From NCBI GenBank assembly GCA_035447605.1, contig DAOTHJ010000012.1, forward strand, positions 1-61,468: a DNA stretch of 61,468 nt, read 5' to 3'. Every line of letters starts with the position of its first letter. Position 1 is the first letter of the stretch. Made by a program: the position numbers and the translations under genes. Below, piece by piece: positions 16,949-26,105 of this stretch. The notes under the pieces were generated by a model. That model was not told the origin of the DNA and ran no database searches. It worked only from the letters and a program-made list of their open reading frames with translations. This DNA is from UMGS1668 sp035447605. Lineage in GTDB: Bacteria; Bacillota; Clostridia; Oscillospirales; Ruminococcaceae.

Positions 16949-18247
16949 TCAGATATCCTCGAGCGCCTCGCACAGGCTGTCGATCCGCGTATTATAAAGA
17001 TGATCGGTGAAACTGTCGAATTTCACCTTTTCTTCCGTACCGTCCTTCATATTCTTGACGGAGGCCTCTTCCGCGGCAAGCTCGTCGTCGCCGATGATGC
17101 AGGAAAATGCCGCGCCGATCTTATCCGCATATTTCATCTGGGCCTTGACGCTGCGGTTGTTGAGATCGCAGGCGGCATAGAAGCCCTCTGCACGGAGCCC
17201 GGCGCAGAGCTTCGCCGCTTCGATGCCGGCGGTCTGCCCGATGGAGCCGATGTAGATGTCGATGGGCGCCGTGGGCGGGAACTCGGCCCCGGAGGCCTCC
17301 ATGACGAGCAGCAGCCGCTCGATACCCATGCCGAAACCGATCCCCGGAGCGGAACTGCCGCCGAGCATCTCGACAAGGCCGTCGTACCGCCCGCCGCCGC
17401 AGACCGTGCCCTGTGCGCCGATCTGGGTCGAGACAAATTCAAAAACCGTTCTTGTATAGTAATCAAGGCCGCGGACGATCGTCGAGTTGACGGTGTAGGC
17501 GATATCCATGGCGGAAAGCCGGGCCTTGAGATCCTCAAAATGCGCCTTGCAGTCGTCGCAGAGAAATTCCAGAATCGTCGGAGCGCCTTTCGCGGTCTCC
17601 TGACATTCCGGGCATTTGCAGTCGAGAATCCGCATCGGGTTGCGCTCGAGGCGGCCGAGGCAAGTCTCGCAGAGATGATCTTTTCTCTCGGTAAAATAGG
17701 CTTTCAGGGCCTCGTGATACGTTTTGCGGCATTTCGGGCAGCCGATGGAGTTGATCTCGAGCCGGATCCCTTTGGCGCCCAGCTCGTCGAAGACCTGAGA
17801 GGCCAGCGCGATCATCTCGGCATCCGCGGCCGCGCTCTCGGTGCCGATGCACTCCGCGCCGAACTGATGGAACTCGCGGAGGCGCCCGGCCTGCGGTTTT
17901 TCGTAGCGGAAGCAGCTCGTGAGATAGCTCACCTTGAGCGGCAGCGCGCCGCCGAGCAACCCGTGCTCAATCACGGCCCGCATGGCGCCGGAGGTACCCT
18001 CCGGACGCAGGGTCAGGGAGCGGCCTCCCTTATCGCTAAAGGTGTACATCTCTTTTTCCACCACGTCGGTGGAATCGCCGACGCCGCGGGCAAACAGCTC
18101 GGTATGCTCAAACGTCGGGAAGCGGATCTCTTTGTATCCGTAAAGCTCGGCGGTGGAAAGCACCGTCCGCTCGACGTACTGCCACTTTCCGCTCTCTTCG
18201 GGAAGAATATCCTGCGTGCCCCGCGGAGCCTTGGTCAGAATTGCCAT
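16949..18247 (-). CDS. hisS: Histidine--tRNA ligase
   Basis: HisS charges tRNA-His. The product (432 residues) begins MAILTKAPRGTQDILPEESG. It has class II motif 2 in VSYLTSCFRYEKPQAGRLRE with the following EFHQFGAECIG, the histidine-specific RGLDYYTRTVFEF, and a C-terminal anticodon domain. The start at 18247 is supported by AAGGAG upstream and by alignment of the N-terminus; the frame is open further upstream but overlaps mgsA. A CxxC set (SIGCPKCRK, CETC, CKCPEC, CDDC) forms a zinc-finger insertion at about residues 180-250, seen in a subset of bacterial HisRS. Confidence 0.96.
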   Translation of the reverse strand: MAILTKAPRGTQDILPEESGKWQYVERTVLSTAELYGYKEIRFPTFEHTELFARGVGDSTDVVEKEMYTFSDKGGRSLTLRPEGTSGAMRAVIEHGLLGGALPLKVSYLTSCFRYEKPQAGRLREFHQFGAECIGTESAAADAEMIALASQVFDELGAKGIRLEINSIGCPKCRKTYHEALKAYFTERKDHLCETCLGRLERNPMRILDCKCPECQETAKGAPTILEFLCDDCKAHFEDLKARLSAMDIAYTVNSTIVRGLDYYTRTVFEFVSTQIGAQGTVCGGGRYDGLVEMLGGSSAPGIGFGMGIERLLLVMEASGAEFPPTAPIDIYIGSIGQTAGIEAAKLCAGLRAEGFYAACDLNNRSVKAQMKYADKIGAAFSCIIGDDELAAEEASVKNMKDGTEEKVKFDSFTDHLYNTRIDSLCEALEDI

Positions 18248-18275
18248 AGTATGAAACTCCTTTTTTCGGAATGGA

Positions 18276-18671
18276 TTATTTGACGAGATCGCGCCAGTCA
18301 AGATCGCCGCGCTCCAGTGCATGGATCAGCGCCTCGGCCGTGGCGATGTTGGTGGCGAGCGGGATGTTGTGCACGTCGCACAGGCGGATCAGGCTTGCCT
18401 CGCCCATCTCGTAGGAATTATAGGCCATCGGATCACGGAAGAACAGCAGAAGGTCGATCTCGTTGCAGGCGATCCGGGAGGCCACCTGCTCCACTCCTCC
18501 CTGCGTACCGCTCAGGAATCTGGTGATGGAAAGACCGGTCGCCTCCGAGACGACTTTTCCGGTTGTTGCGGTGGCGCAGAGCTTATGTCTGCCGAGCACG
18601 CCGCTGTATGCGATGCAGAACTGGACCATCAGCTCTTTTTTGCTGTCCTGTGCAATCAGCGCAATATTCAT
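18276..18671 (-). CDS. mgsA: Methylglyoxal synthase
   Basis: MgsA converts dihydroxyacetone phosphate to methylglyoxal and phosphate, an overflow bypass of glycolysis. The 131-residue product has MNIALIAQDSKKELMVQF, then HKLCATATTGKV, the phosphate-binding FLSGTQGGVEQVASRI, and the LLLFFRDPM stretch with the catalytic Asp. It is complete. The ATG at 18671 follows GGAAAGGAAGG. It sits between the minD-like gene and hisS. Confidence 0.94.
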   Translation of the reverse strand: MNIALIAQDSKKELMVQFCIAYSGVLGRHKLCATATTGKVVSEATGLSITRFLSGTQGGVEQVASRIACNEIDLLLFFRDPMAYNSYEMGEASLIRLCDVHNIPLATNIATAEALIHALERGDLDWRDLVK

Positions 18672-18722
18672 AGAAACCTTCCTTTCCGCCCGAACCGTCA
18701 GCCGGGCCACACTATAAAATGG

Positions 18723-19454
18723 TTATTTGAAATCAAGCGGCACCCGTTCGCCGCAGAGGCGGGATGCGAGATCGGAAAACGCTTTTTTGTTGGGGCTGTC
18801 TTCGGGAAGCGCCGTGCCGGAAGCGGCGGCGGCCCGGGTCTTTGCGTCCTCCCAGATCACGCCGATGAGCTGCACGCCGGCGCCGTCGATCACCTGATCG
18901 AGGTTTTCGAGCGGCGAAAGCTGTTTGGGCTTGCGCGGACAGCGCTCGATGACGAGGTGAAGATCCGCAAGGCCGAGGCTTCGCATGGCATCGGAGGCCG
19001 CCCTCGCGCCGCGCATGGAGGCGGGATCCGGCGTCGCAACGACCAGCGCCTCATCCGACGCGGCCGCCGCATATGCGAGCTCATAGCCGATACCGGCCGG
19101 GCAATCCAAAAGAATGAAATCATACTCTTCGGCGAGTTCCTCCGCCAGTTCCGAGATCGCCGTCGCCGGAACCGCCGCGGGCTTGGCCGCCGCACAGATC
19201 ACGGAGAGGTTTTTCTGAAACGGGCAGGAACAGACCGCCTCCCGCGTCTTGCAGGAGCCGCGCATCACGTCGCCGAGATCAAAGACGAGGTTCTCCGTCA
19301 CGCGGAGGGCGACATCCAGCGCGCGAAGGCCGGAATCCAGCTCCACAAGAAGCGTGCGCCGGTTTTTGGCCGCCAGAGCCTCGCCAAGAAACGCGCAGAC
19401 CGTGGTTTTTCCCGCTCCGCCTTTTCCGCTCGCGATAAGGATCACCTTCGCCAA
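18723..19454 (-). CDS. MinD/ParA-family P-loop ATPase
   Basis: The product (243 residues) is a deviant-Walker ATPase of the MinD/FlhG group. It has VILIASGKGGAGKTTVCAFL (Walker A with the signature lysine), LVELDSGLRALDVAL (Walker A'), and FILLDCPAGIGYE (Walker B region). The C-terminal amphipathic helix that anchors classical MinD is not evident (the end reads ASRLCGERVPLDFK), and no MinC or MinE is nearby. Division-site placement is therefore uncertain. The start is taken as TTG at 19454 because GGGGAGG lies eight bases upstream. It is the first gene of an eight-gene run that also carries mgsA, hisS and aspS. Confidence 0.85.
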   Translation of the reverse strand: MAKVILIASGKGGAGKTTVCAFLGEALAAKNRRTLLVELDSGLRALDVALRVTENLVFDLGDVMRGSCKTREAVCSCPFQKNLSVICAAAKPAAVPATAISELAEELAEEYDFILLDCPAGIGYELAYAAAASDEALVVATPDPASMRGARAASDAMRSLGLADLHLVIERCPRKPKQLSPLENLDQVIDGAGVQLIGVIWEDAKTRAAAASGTALPEDSPNKKAFSDLASRLCGERVPLDFK

Positions 19455-19492
19455 GATCCGCGCCTCCCCTGTTCCACACAATTATTCAGTTT

Positions 19493-19521
19493 ATTATATC
19501 AATTAAGAGAAAAGTTATCAA
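19493..19521 (-). promoter_or_regulatory. Promoter of the minD-like/mgsA/hisS/aspS run
   Basis: On the minus strand TTGATA (19521-19516) is followed after 17 bp by TATAAT (19498-19493), about 40 bp upstream of the first start codon. Confidence 0.85.
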
Positions 19522-19632
19522 GATCCTTTCAAAAAACCGTTTTTCTTTTGATCGGAATATCTGCCCGGCCACACACGCAAAAAGCAGCCCGGCCGCCGTT
19601 CCCTGAGCCCTTAAAATCCGAATTTCGTCTCG

Positions 19633-19661
19633 TTGACAAGAAGAAAATTTCAGTTTATAAT
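19633..19661 (+). promoter_or_regulatory. Promoter of the alaS T-box leader
   Basis: TTGACA (19633-19638), a 17-bp spacer and TATAAT (19656-19661): a full consensus vegetative promoter. Confidence 0.93.
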
Positions 19662-19667
19662 ACAGAG

Positions 19668-19918
19668 CATAACTTAAAAAAGCGCAGGCTGTGAAGGAAA
19701 GAACCGTTTTTCGCGCATCGCAGAGAGCCGCCGGAAGCTGAAAAGGCGGTATGTGGGGAGGCGGGGGCCGTTTCGGAGCCTCCGGGAGAAATTCCGGCGT
19801 GATTTTCCGCGTTAAGGGAAAACGAGAGGCCGCCGCACAAAAGGCGCGCGGCAATGCGGGTGGTACCGCGGAGCATTGTCTTCGTCCCGATTGCGTGGGA
19901 GGAAGGCATTTTTTTATC
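19668..19918 (+). promoter_or_regulatory. T-box riboswitch in front of alaS
   Basis: The ~250-nt leader carries the invariant T-box sequence TGGTACCGCGG at 19861-19871, which pairs with the NCCA end of uncharged tRNA. It also has a stem I-like region with the typical CAGAGAGCCG...GCTGAAAAGG pattern near 19720-19745. An intrinsic terminator follows: CTTCGTCCC (19880-19888) pairs with GGGAGGAAG (19897-19905) with one mismatch, then seven T at 19909-19915. Uncharged tRNA-Ala would favour the antiterminator and allow alaS expression. Alanine specificity is inferred from the downstream gene; the specifier codon was not placed with certainty. Confidence 0.94.
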
Positions 19919-19955
19919 ATCGGATTCAATTTATCTTTGAAAGGATTTGATCGTT

Positions 19956-22598
19956 TTGGAGTGGATGGGTCTCAACGACATCCGAGAGAGCTTCCTCGCA
20001 TTTTTTGAAAGCAAGGGCCATCTGCGTCTGCCGAGCTTTCCGCTGATCCCGAAGGACGACAAGAGCCTTCTGCTGATCAACTCCGGCATGGCGCCGCAAA
20101 AGAAGTGGTTTCTCGGGCAGGAGGAACCGCCCTGCCACCGCACTACCACCTGCCAGAAATGCATCCGCACGCCGGATATCGACAACGTCGGCAAGGACGA
20201 CCGCCACGGCACCTATTTTGAAATGCTCGGGAACTTTTCCTTTGGGGATTACTTCAAAAAAGAGGCCATCCGCTGGGCATGGGAATATTTCACCGAGGTC
20301 ATCAAGCTCCCGGCGGACAAGCTCTACGTCACCGTCTATGAAGAGGATGACGAGGCCCATGACATCTGGCACAACGAGATCGGCCTCTCCGAGGATCGCA
20401 TCTTTCGTTTCGGCAAGGAGGACAACTTCTGGGAGATCGGCTCCGGCCCCTGCGGGCCCTGCTCGGAAATCTACTTCGACCGCGGCCCGGAACACGGCTG
20501 CGGCAGACCGGACTGCACCGTCGGCTGCGAGTGCGACCGCTACATCGAGGTCTGGAATCTCGTCTTCTCTCAGTTCAACTCCGACGGCGAAGGCCACTAT
20601 GAGCGCATGGCGCACCCGAACATCGACACCGGTATGGGCCTTGAGCGCCTTGCCTGCGTGATGCAGGGCGTGGACAACCTCTTCGAGGTCGATACCGTCC
20701 AGAACATCATGAAGCACATCTCCCGCATCGCCGGCATCAACTACCACGACGACCCGAAAAAGGACGTCTCCCTGCGCGTCATCACCGACCACGTCCGCTC
20801 CACCACCTTTATGATCGCCGACGGCGTCATGCCCGCCAACGAGGGACGCGGCTATGTGCTCAAGCGCCTGCTCCGCCGGGCCGCCCGCCACGGCAGACTC
20901 CTCGGCATCAACGAGCCGTTCCTTTATAAAGTCGTCGATACCGTCATCACGGAAAACAGAGCCGCCTACCCGGAGCTTGCCGAACACGGCGACTATATCA
21001 AAAAAGTCATCCTCTCCGAGGAGGAGCGCTTCTGCCGCACGATCGACTCCGGCTTTGAGCTCCTGAACGCGGAGACCGACGCGATGGAGGAGGCCGGCAG
21101 CACCGTCCTCTCCGGTGAAGTGGCGTTTAAACTCTATGATACTTTCGGCTTCCCGCTCGATCTGACCGAGGATATCCTCATCGAAAAGGGCATCACCGTC
21201 GACGAGGAGGGCTTCAAGGTTCTGATGGACAATCAGAAGCAGATGGCCCGCAGCGCCAGAGCTTCGGCCAACGGCGTCAGCTGGGTGGACGACGCACTCT
21301 CCGTGCTCGGCTCCCAGAAGACGAAATTCGTCGGCTACAACCGCATGGACAGCGCTGCCCGGATCCTCGCAATCCTCAAAGACGGCGAGCTTTCCGAGGA
21401 ACTGTATGCCGGTGAAGAGGGCGTCGTCGTGCTCGACTGCACGCCTTTCTACGCAGAAATGGGCGGACAGGTCGGCGACCGCGGCACCATCTCCGACGGC
21501 ACCTCCACCTTCAACGTCACCGACTGCAAGAGGTCCCCGACCGGGCAGTATATGCACATCGGCGTCATGGAGAGCGGCACCCTGCATAAGGGCGGCGAAG
21601 TGCGCGCCCGTCTCAACGAGGCCATTCGCCGCGCCACCATGCGCAACCACACCGCCTGCCATCTGCTCCAGAAGGCCCTTCGCGAGGTGCTCGGCGAGCA
21701 TGTGCATCAGGCCGGTTCCTATGTGGATGAGCACCGCTGCCGCTTCGACTTCACCCACTTCTCCGCGATGACCGCGGAGGAGATCAAGGAGGCCGAGGAC
21801 ATCGTCAACGATATGATCCTTCAGGCTCTTGACGTCGACATCAGCGAGATGCCGATCGACGAGGCCAGAAAACTCGGCGCCATGGCCCTCTTCGGCGAGA
21901 AATACGGCGACGTCGTCCGTGTGGTCAACGTCTCCGGGCGCTCGATCGAGTTCTGCGGCGGCACGCATATCGAAAACACCAGCCGCATCGGCCTCTTCAA
22001 GATTCTCAGCGAATCCTCCGTCGCCGCCGGCGTCAGAAGGATCGAGGCCACGACCGGTACCGGCGTTCTGGAATATATGGACCAGATGAACGCCATGATG
22101 GAGGAAACCGCCGCCACCCTGAAAGTCAACGGCCTCTCCGAGATCCCGGCCAAGGTCTCCGCCCTCGCCTCCGAGCTTCGGAACCGCGAGAAGCAGATCG
22201 ACGCCCTCAACGATAAGCTCGCGGAGCTGCGCGTCGAGACTCTGATCGCCGGTGCGAAGAACGTCGCAGGTTTTAAATTTATCGCCGCGAAGCTCGAGGA
22301 CGTCCTCCCGGACAGCCTGCGCATCATGGGCGACCACATTAAATTCAAGGCCGAGGATGCCATTGCCGTTCTCTTCTCCGTCTGCGGGGAAAAGGCAACC
22401 ATTTATGTCGTCTGCGGCATCAGCGCCCTGAAAGCCGGCGCCAACGCGGGCAAGATCGTGCGCGAGATCGCCTCAATGTGTGGCGGCTCCGGTGGCGGCA
22501 GACCCGACGGTGCGATGGGCGGTGGAAAACCCGAGCTCGTCAACGAGGCCCTCGCCTCCGCGGCGGAAATCGTCGAGACGCTGCTGCTCAATAAATAA
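19956..22598 (+). CDS. alaS: Alanine--tRNA ligase
   Basis: AlaS charges tRNA-Ala and edits misacylated serine and glycine. The product (880 residues) has the class II catalytic domain (FESKGHLRLPSFPLIPKDDK, then NSGMAPQKKWF), the FGDYFKKEAI motif, the tRNA-recognition region, the editing domain with MRNHTACHLLQKAL and CGGTHIENTSRIG, and the C-terminal DHHA1/C-Ala part with GGSGGGRPDGAMGG. The start is taken as TTG at 19956 (giving MEWMGLNDIRESF, the usual clostridial N-terminus) with AAAGGA ten bases upstream. TTG at 19947 and ATG at 19965 are alternatives. Expression is controlled by the T-box upstream. Confidence 0.97.
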   Translation: MEWMGLNDIRESFLAFFESKGHLRLPSFPLIPKDDKSLLLINSGMAPQKKWFLGQEEPPCHRTTTCQKCIRTPDIDNVGKDDRHGTYFEMLGNFSFGDYFKKEAIRWAWEYFTEVIKLPADKLYVTVYEEDDEAHDIWHNEIGLSEDRIFRFGKEDNFWEIGSGPCGPCSEIYFDRGPEHGCGRPDCTVGCECDRYIEVWNLVFSQFNSDGEGHYERMAHPNIDTGMGLERLACVMQGVDNLFEVDTVQNIMKHISRIAGINYHDDPKKDVSLRVITDHVRSTTFMIADGVMPANEGRGYVLKRLLRRAARHGRLLGINEPFLYKVVDTVITENRAAYPELAEHGDYIKKVILSEEERFCRTIDSGFELLNAETDAMEEAGSTVLSGEVAFKLYDTFGFPLDLTEDILIEKGITVDEEGFKVLMDNQKQMARSARASANGVSWVDDALSVLGSQKTKFVGYNRMDSAARILAILKDGELSEELYAGEEGVVVLDCTPFYAEMGGQVGDRGTISDGTSTFNVTDCKRSPTGQYMHIGVMESGTLHKGGEVRARLNEAIRRATMRNHTACHLLQKALREVLGEHVHQAGSYVDEHRCRFDFTHFSAMTAEEIKEAEDIVNDMILQALDVDISEMPIDEARKLGAMALFGEKYGDVVRVVNVSGRSIEFCGGTHIENTSRIGLFKILSESSVAAGVRRIEATTGTGVLEYMDQMNAMMEETAATLKVNGLSEIPAKVSALASELRNREKQIDALNDKLAELRVETLIAGAKNVAGFKFIAAKLEDVLPDSLRIMGDHIKFKAEDAIAVLFSVCGEKATIYVVCGISALKAGANAGKIVREIASMCGGSGGGRPDGAMGGGKPELVNEALASAAEIVETLLLNK

Positions 22599-22825
22599 CA
22601 GAAGCGCCTGTCCGTAACTCTGCGGAACGGCAGGAATTTTCTCCGGTTGTGGCAAAAGTTTGCTTCCTCCGGCAATGAAGAAGTTTTTCGTTCTGCGAGG
22701 CAGCCAAATTCCCTAAAAACTGTTGTGCGGGCCGGGTGTTCCATTCCTTTATGGAAACGGCCGAATTTCGACAAAAAGAACGTTTTAAAATTATCACCGG
22801 CGGTACCGGAGAAAGGAGAATCCGA

Positions 22826-23164
22826 ATGGAGGACTGCTTATTCTGCAAAATTGCCGCGGGAGAAATCCCCTGCAAAAAGCTCTATGAGGACGAGCGGGTC
22901 CTTGCCTTTTATGACATCAACCCGCAGGCGCCCGTCCATTTCCTCGTCATTCCGAAGGCGCATATCAGCGGCGCCGACAGGATCACTCCGGAAAACAGCG
23001 AGATCGTCGCCTATATCTATGAAGTGATCGCGCGCCTCTGCAAAGAACAGAACGTGGAAAGCTTCCGCGTCGTCACCAACTGCGGTATCGACGCCGGGCA
23101 ATCCGTGCCGCATCTGCACTTCCATGTACTGGGCGGCCGGGAACTCGGCTGGCCTCCGGGCTGA
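22826..23164 (+). CDS. HIT-family nucleotide-binding protein (HinT-like)
   Basis: The 112-residue product has the HIT fold: DCLFCKIAAGEIPCKKLYED at the start, VLAFYDINPQAPVHFLVIPK in the middle, and the catalytic histidine triad QSVPHLHFHVLGG at the end. HinT-type enzymes hydrolyse nucleoside phosphoramidates and acyl-adenylates, including those released by aminoacyl-tRNA synthetases, which may explain the location after alaS. The ATG at 22826 follows GAGAAAGGAG. A strong terminator lies about 40 bp after the stop. Confidence 0.93.
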   Translation: MEDCLFCKIAAGEIPCKKLYEDERVLAFYDINPQAPVHFLVIPKAHISGADRITPENSEIVAYIYEVIARLCKEQNVESFRVVTNCGIDAGQSVPHLHFHVLGGRELGWPPG

Positions 23165-23204
23165 CGGACAGCCTTTTGGACAAAACATGCAAACATTATA
23201 AAAA

Positions 23205-23240
23205 GACCGACGGGCAAAATCCGTCGGCCTTTTATTTTTT
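23205..23240. terminator. Terminator after the HIT gene
   Basis: CCGACGG (23207-23213) pairs with CCGTCGG (23221-23227), followed by a T-rich run. It may also serve sbcC from the other side. Confidence 0.9.
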
Positions 23241-23333
23241 ATGTCGCGGGGTAGTCTCTCCGGAATGTTTTATCCGTGGCCGGACGCTCGCCATGCGGAG
23301 ACCATTCTTGCTCCCAAACAGGCGCGTTCTCCG

Positions 23334-26105
23334 TCAGACGATAATCTCCACCGTGCTGCCGCCCGTGCGTTTCTTGCGGACGACGATCTGCCGGTCGATC
23401 CGGTCCTTCAGCTCCTCCACATGGGAGATGATACCGACAATCCGGCCGCTCTCCGTGATGCCGCAGAGGGCGCTCACTGCCTTTTCCAGCGATTCGCTGT
23501 CCAGAGAGCCAAAGCCCTCGTCGACAAACATGCTGTCAAGCTTAACGCCGCCGGATGCGGAACGCACCTCGTCGGAGAGGCCGAGTGCGAGCGAAAGCGA
23601 TGCCTTGAAGGATTCCCCGCCGGAAAGAGAGGATGCGCTGCGGCGGGTGCCGTTATAATGATCGACGACCTCCAGCCCGAGGCCGCTCTGGCTGACATGA
23701 TTGTCGGCCTCCGCCTGACGCGCGAGCTCATACTGGCCGCCGCTCATCTTCATCAGCCGGATGTTGGCGCGGGCGATGACCCTGTCGAAATACGCCGTCT
23801 GGACGTAGGTCTCGAGCGTAATCTTCTCCTTGCCGCCGACCGCTCCGTTGGCGGTACCGGAGAGCGCGTTCAGCATGGCCGAGCGGTTTTCCGCCTCATG
23901 GAACTGCGGGCAGAGCGCGCGCAGGGATTCACCGGCAGTGCGGTTTGTATGGAGGCGGGTAACGGCCCCGTCTCTCGCACCGGAAAGAGCGCTCTTCTCT
24001 TCGCGCAGGGCGGCGATTTTCTCCTCCAGCGCGGCGAAATCGGCCGGTTCTTTGCCGGAAAGCTGCTTTCCGAGCGCCTCCGCGGCGGCTTTTTTCTCCG
24101 CGAGAGTCCGGGCAAGCTCCTCCTTCGCGAGACGGGCATCCTCGAGCGCCCTCGCGGCCGCGGCCTTCTGCACATTCAGCGCGGCAAGCTGTTTTCGCGC
24201 CTCCTCCTCGGAAGGGAAAGCGAGGCTTGCGGCGAGCTTTTGGATCTGTTCCTTTTTTGCCGCGAGCAGGGAAGCATCCGTCGCCGCGGTTTTCTCCCGC
24301 TCGGCGATGCCATCGGCGCATTTTTTCTGTTTTTCTTCCCGCTCCGGGATATCGGCGGCAAGGACTTTTTTGCGTGAGCATGACGCTTCAAACTTTGTCA
24401 GGCTTGTTTTGAGCACAAGTTCCCGTTCCTGTTTGGCCTTGAGCACGGCGAGGCTTTCCTCCTCCAGCTTCTCAAACGGAGCGTCGATGCCCGCGCTTTT
24501 TGCGGCGGCAAGCACCTCTTTTCGGAGTTCCGCCTCCCGGGCGGCGGCGGCTCCGGCTTCTGCGCTTTCGCCATGGGCAAGGCTCTCTGCCGTATCCCTC
24601 AGACGTTTAGCCGCCTCGAGCTCAAAATCTTTTGGAACCGTATTCGCCTGTTTCGCCGGTGCGGGGTGGCTTGCGGAACCGCAAACCGGGCAGGGCTCTC
24701 CCTCTTTTAGCCCGGAGGCGAGAATACCGGCCTGTCCGTCGAGATAGGCGTGTTCCATGACCCGACAGGTATCGGAAGCGGCCCGGTACTCATCCATCGC
24801 CTTGAGGTAGGACGCCTGTTTCTCCGAAAGCTTCCGGGCGGCCGCGTCATGATTTCGAATACGCTCCAGAAGGCCCTCCACCTGCTCCCGCGCGGCGGCG
24901 GACCGCTGAATTTCCGCTTCACAGGCGACCTTCTCCGCCTCCGGTTCGCCGAGGGCGGCAAGTTCGGCCTTCTCCTCCGCCGTCTTTTCCGTAAAGGTTT
25001 TCAGCTTTTCATTCGCGTCTGCAATCTCGGTTCCCAGACGCGCGGCTTCGGCGGCGAAGTTTGCCGCCTCCTGCCGGAATTTTGTCAGTTCGGCGTACTG
25101 CGGCAGCGCCGCCTCGGCCGCCGCGATTGTGCGGGCGAGCGCCTCCCGCTCCGGCTCCCGCGACAAAAGCTCCGCATACTCCGCTTCAAGGGTCGAGAGC
25201 TTCGGCCCGTTTTCTGAAAGGAACTGTTCCGCCCCGGCGATCTGCCCGCGGATTTCGGATTCCCTTTTTGCCTCGGATTCCCGTTTTTCGGCCTCCGAAA
25301 GCGCCGATTCCACCGCCGTCAGCTTTGCGGAAAGGCTTTCCACTTCCGCGGCGTTTCCCTCCGCAAGCTGCTCCAGCAGTTCTGCCGCCTGCTCCGGTGA
25401 GACGAGCGCCTTCGCCTCCTGCATCGCGGCCACCTGCGGCCAAAGAGGATTTTCCTCCGAACAGACCGCGCCCAAAAGATACTGAACCGCGGACTGCCCG
25501 AGGCGCTCATAAACCGCACGCTGCCGCGCCGCTTCGTCTTTTAACGCGAATTGCAGGTCGCGGTAAAGGCCGGTCTGGAAGATATCCCGGAAGATGCGGC
25601 CGCGGCTCTCCGTATCGGCGTTGATGAGCTTGCGGAAATCGTCCTGCGCGATCATGGCAATCTGCAAAAACTGCCCGCGGTCGACGCCGAGAAGCTCCGT
25701 GACGGCCTTGGTGACATCCTTGTACCTCGTCACCACATGCCCGTCCGGATACGTCAGCACGGCATCGGCCTTCTCGACGGTCGTGCCCTCGCCTCTCGTC
25801 TTCGGGCGCTCGTACTCCGGGCTGCGCCGGACCGTATATGTTCTGCCTCCGGAGAGAAATTCCATTTCAACGAAAGTCGGCGTTCCGGCCTCCGCATACT
25901 TGCTGCGGAGCATCTCAGGCTTCCGGTCGCCGCCGCTCGCCTCCCCAAAGAGGGCAAAGGTGATCGCGTCGAAGATTGTGGTCTTTCCGGCGCCGGTATC
26001 CCCGGTGATCAGATAAAGGCCGCTGTCGCCGAGCTTCGAGAGGTCGACGGCCGTCTCTCCGGCGTAAGGGCCGAATGCGGACATCGTCAGATATAACGGT
26101 CTCAT
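23334..26105 (-). CDS. sbcC: SbcC, ATPase subunit of the SbcCD nuclease
   Basis: SbcC is the SMC/Rad50-like ATPase that, with SbcD, cuts hairpins and protein-blocked DNA ends. The product (923 residues) starts MRPLYLTMSAFGPYAGET and has Walker A LITGDTGAGKTTIFDAITF at about 30-48. Two long Ala/Glu/Lys coiled coils flank a zinc hook (PCPVCGSASHP), and the C-terminal ABC signature and Walker B region is SLSGGESFKASLSLALGLSD, then LDSMFVDEGFGSLD. The start ATG at 26105 overlaps the sbcD stop (ATGA), showing translational coupling. The length is typical of Gram-positive SbcC. Confidence 0.95.
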   Translation of the reverse strand: MRPLYLTMSAFGPYAGETAVDLSKLGDSGLYLITGDTGAGKTTIFDAITFALFGEASGGDRKPEMLRSKYAEAGTPTFVEMEFLSGGRTYTVRRSPEYERPKTRGEGTTVEKADAVLTYPDGHVVTRYKDVTKAVTELLGVDRGQFLQIAMIAQDDFRKLINADTESRGRIFRDIFQTGLYRDLQFALKDEAARQRAVYERLGQSAVQYLLGAVCSEENPLWPQVAAMQEAKALVSPEQAAELLEQLAEGNAAEVESLSAKLTAVESALSEAEKRESEAKRESEIRGQIAGAEQFLSENGPKLSTLEAEYAELLSREPEREALARTIAAAEAALPQYAELTKFRQEAANFAAEAARLGTEIADANEKLKTFTEKTAEEKAELAALGEPEAEKVACEAEIQRSAAAREQVEGLLERIRNHDAAARKLSEKQASYLKAMDEYRAASDTCRVMEHAYLDGQAGILASGLKEGEPCPVCGSASHPAPAKQANTVPKDFELEAAKRLRDTAESLAHGESAEAGAAAAREAELRKEVLAAAKSAGIDAPFEKLEEESLAVLKAKQERELVLKTSLTKFEASCSRKKVLAADIPEREEKQKKCADGIAEREKTAATDASLLAAKKEQIQKLAASLAFPSEEEARKQLAALNVQKAAAARALEDARLAKEELARTLAEKKAAAEALGKQLSGKEPADFAALEEKIAALREEKSALSGARDGAVTRLHTNRTAGESLRALCPQFHEAENRSAMLNALSGTANGAVGGKEKITLETYVQTAYFDRVIARANIRLMKMSGGQYELARQAEADNHVSQSGLGLEVVDHYNGTRRSASSLSGGESFKASLSLALGLSDEVRSASGGVKLDSMFVDEGFGSLDSESLEKAVSALCGITESGRIVGIISHVEELKDRIDRQIVVRKKRTGGSTVEIIV

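Noticed and set aside
19926..22337. 803-codon minus-strand open frame opposite alaS
   Set aside because: Antisense shadow of alaS caused by codon bias; no ribosome site and no protein-like motifs.
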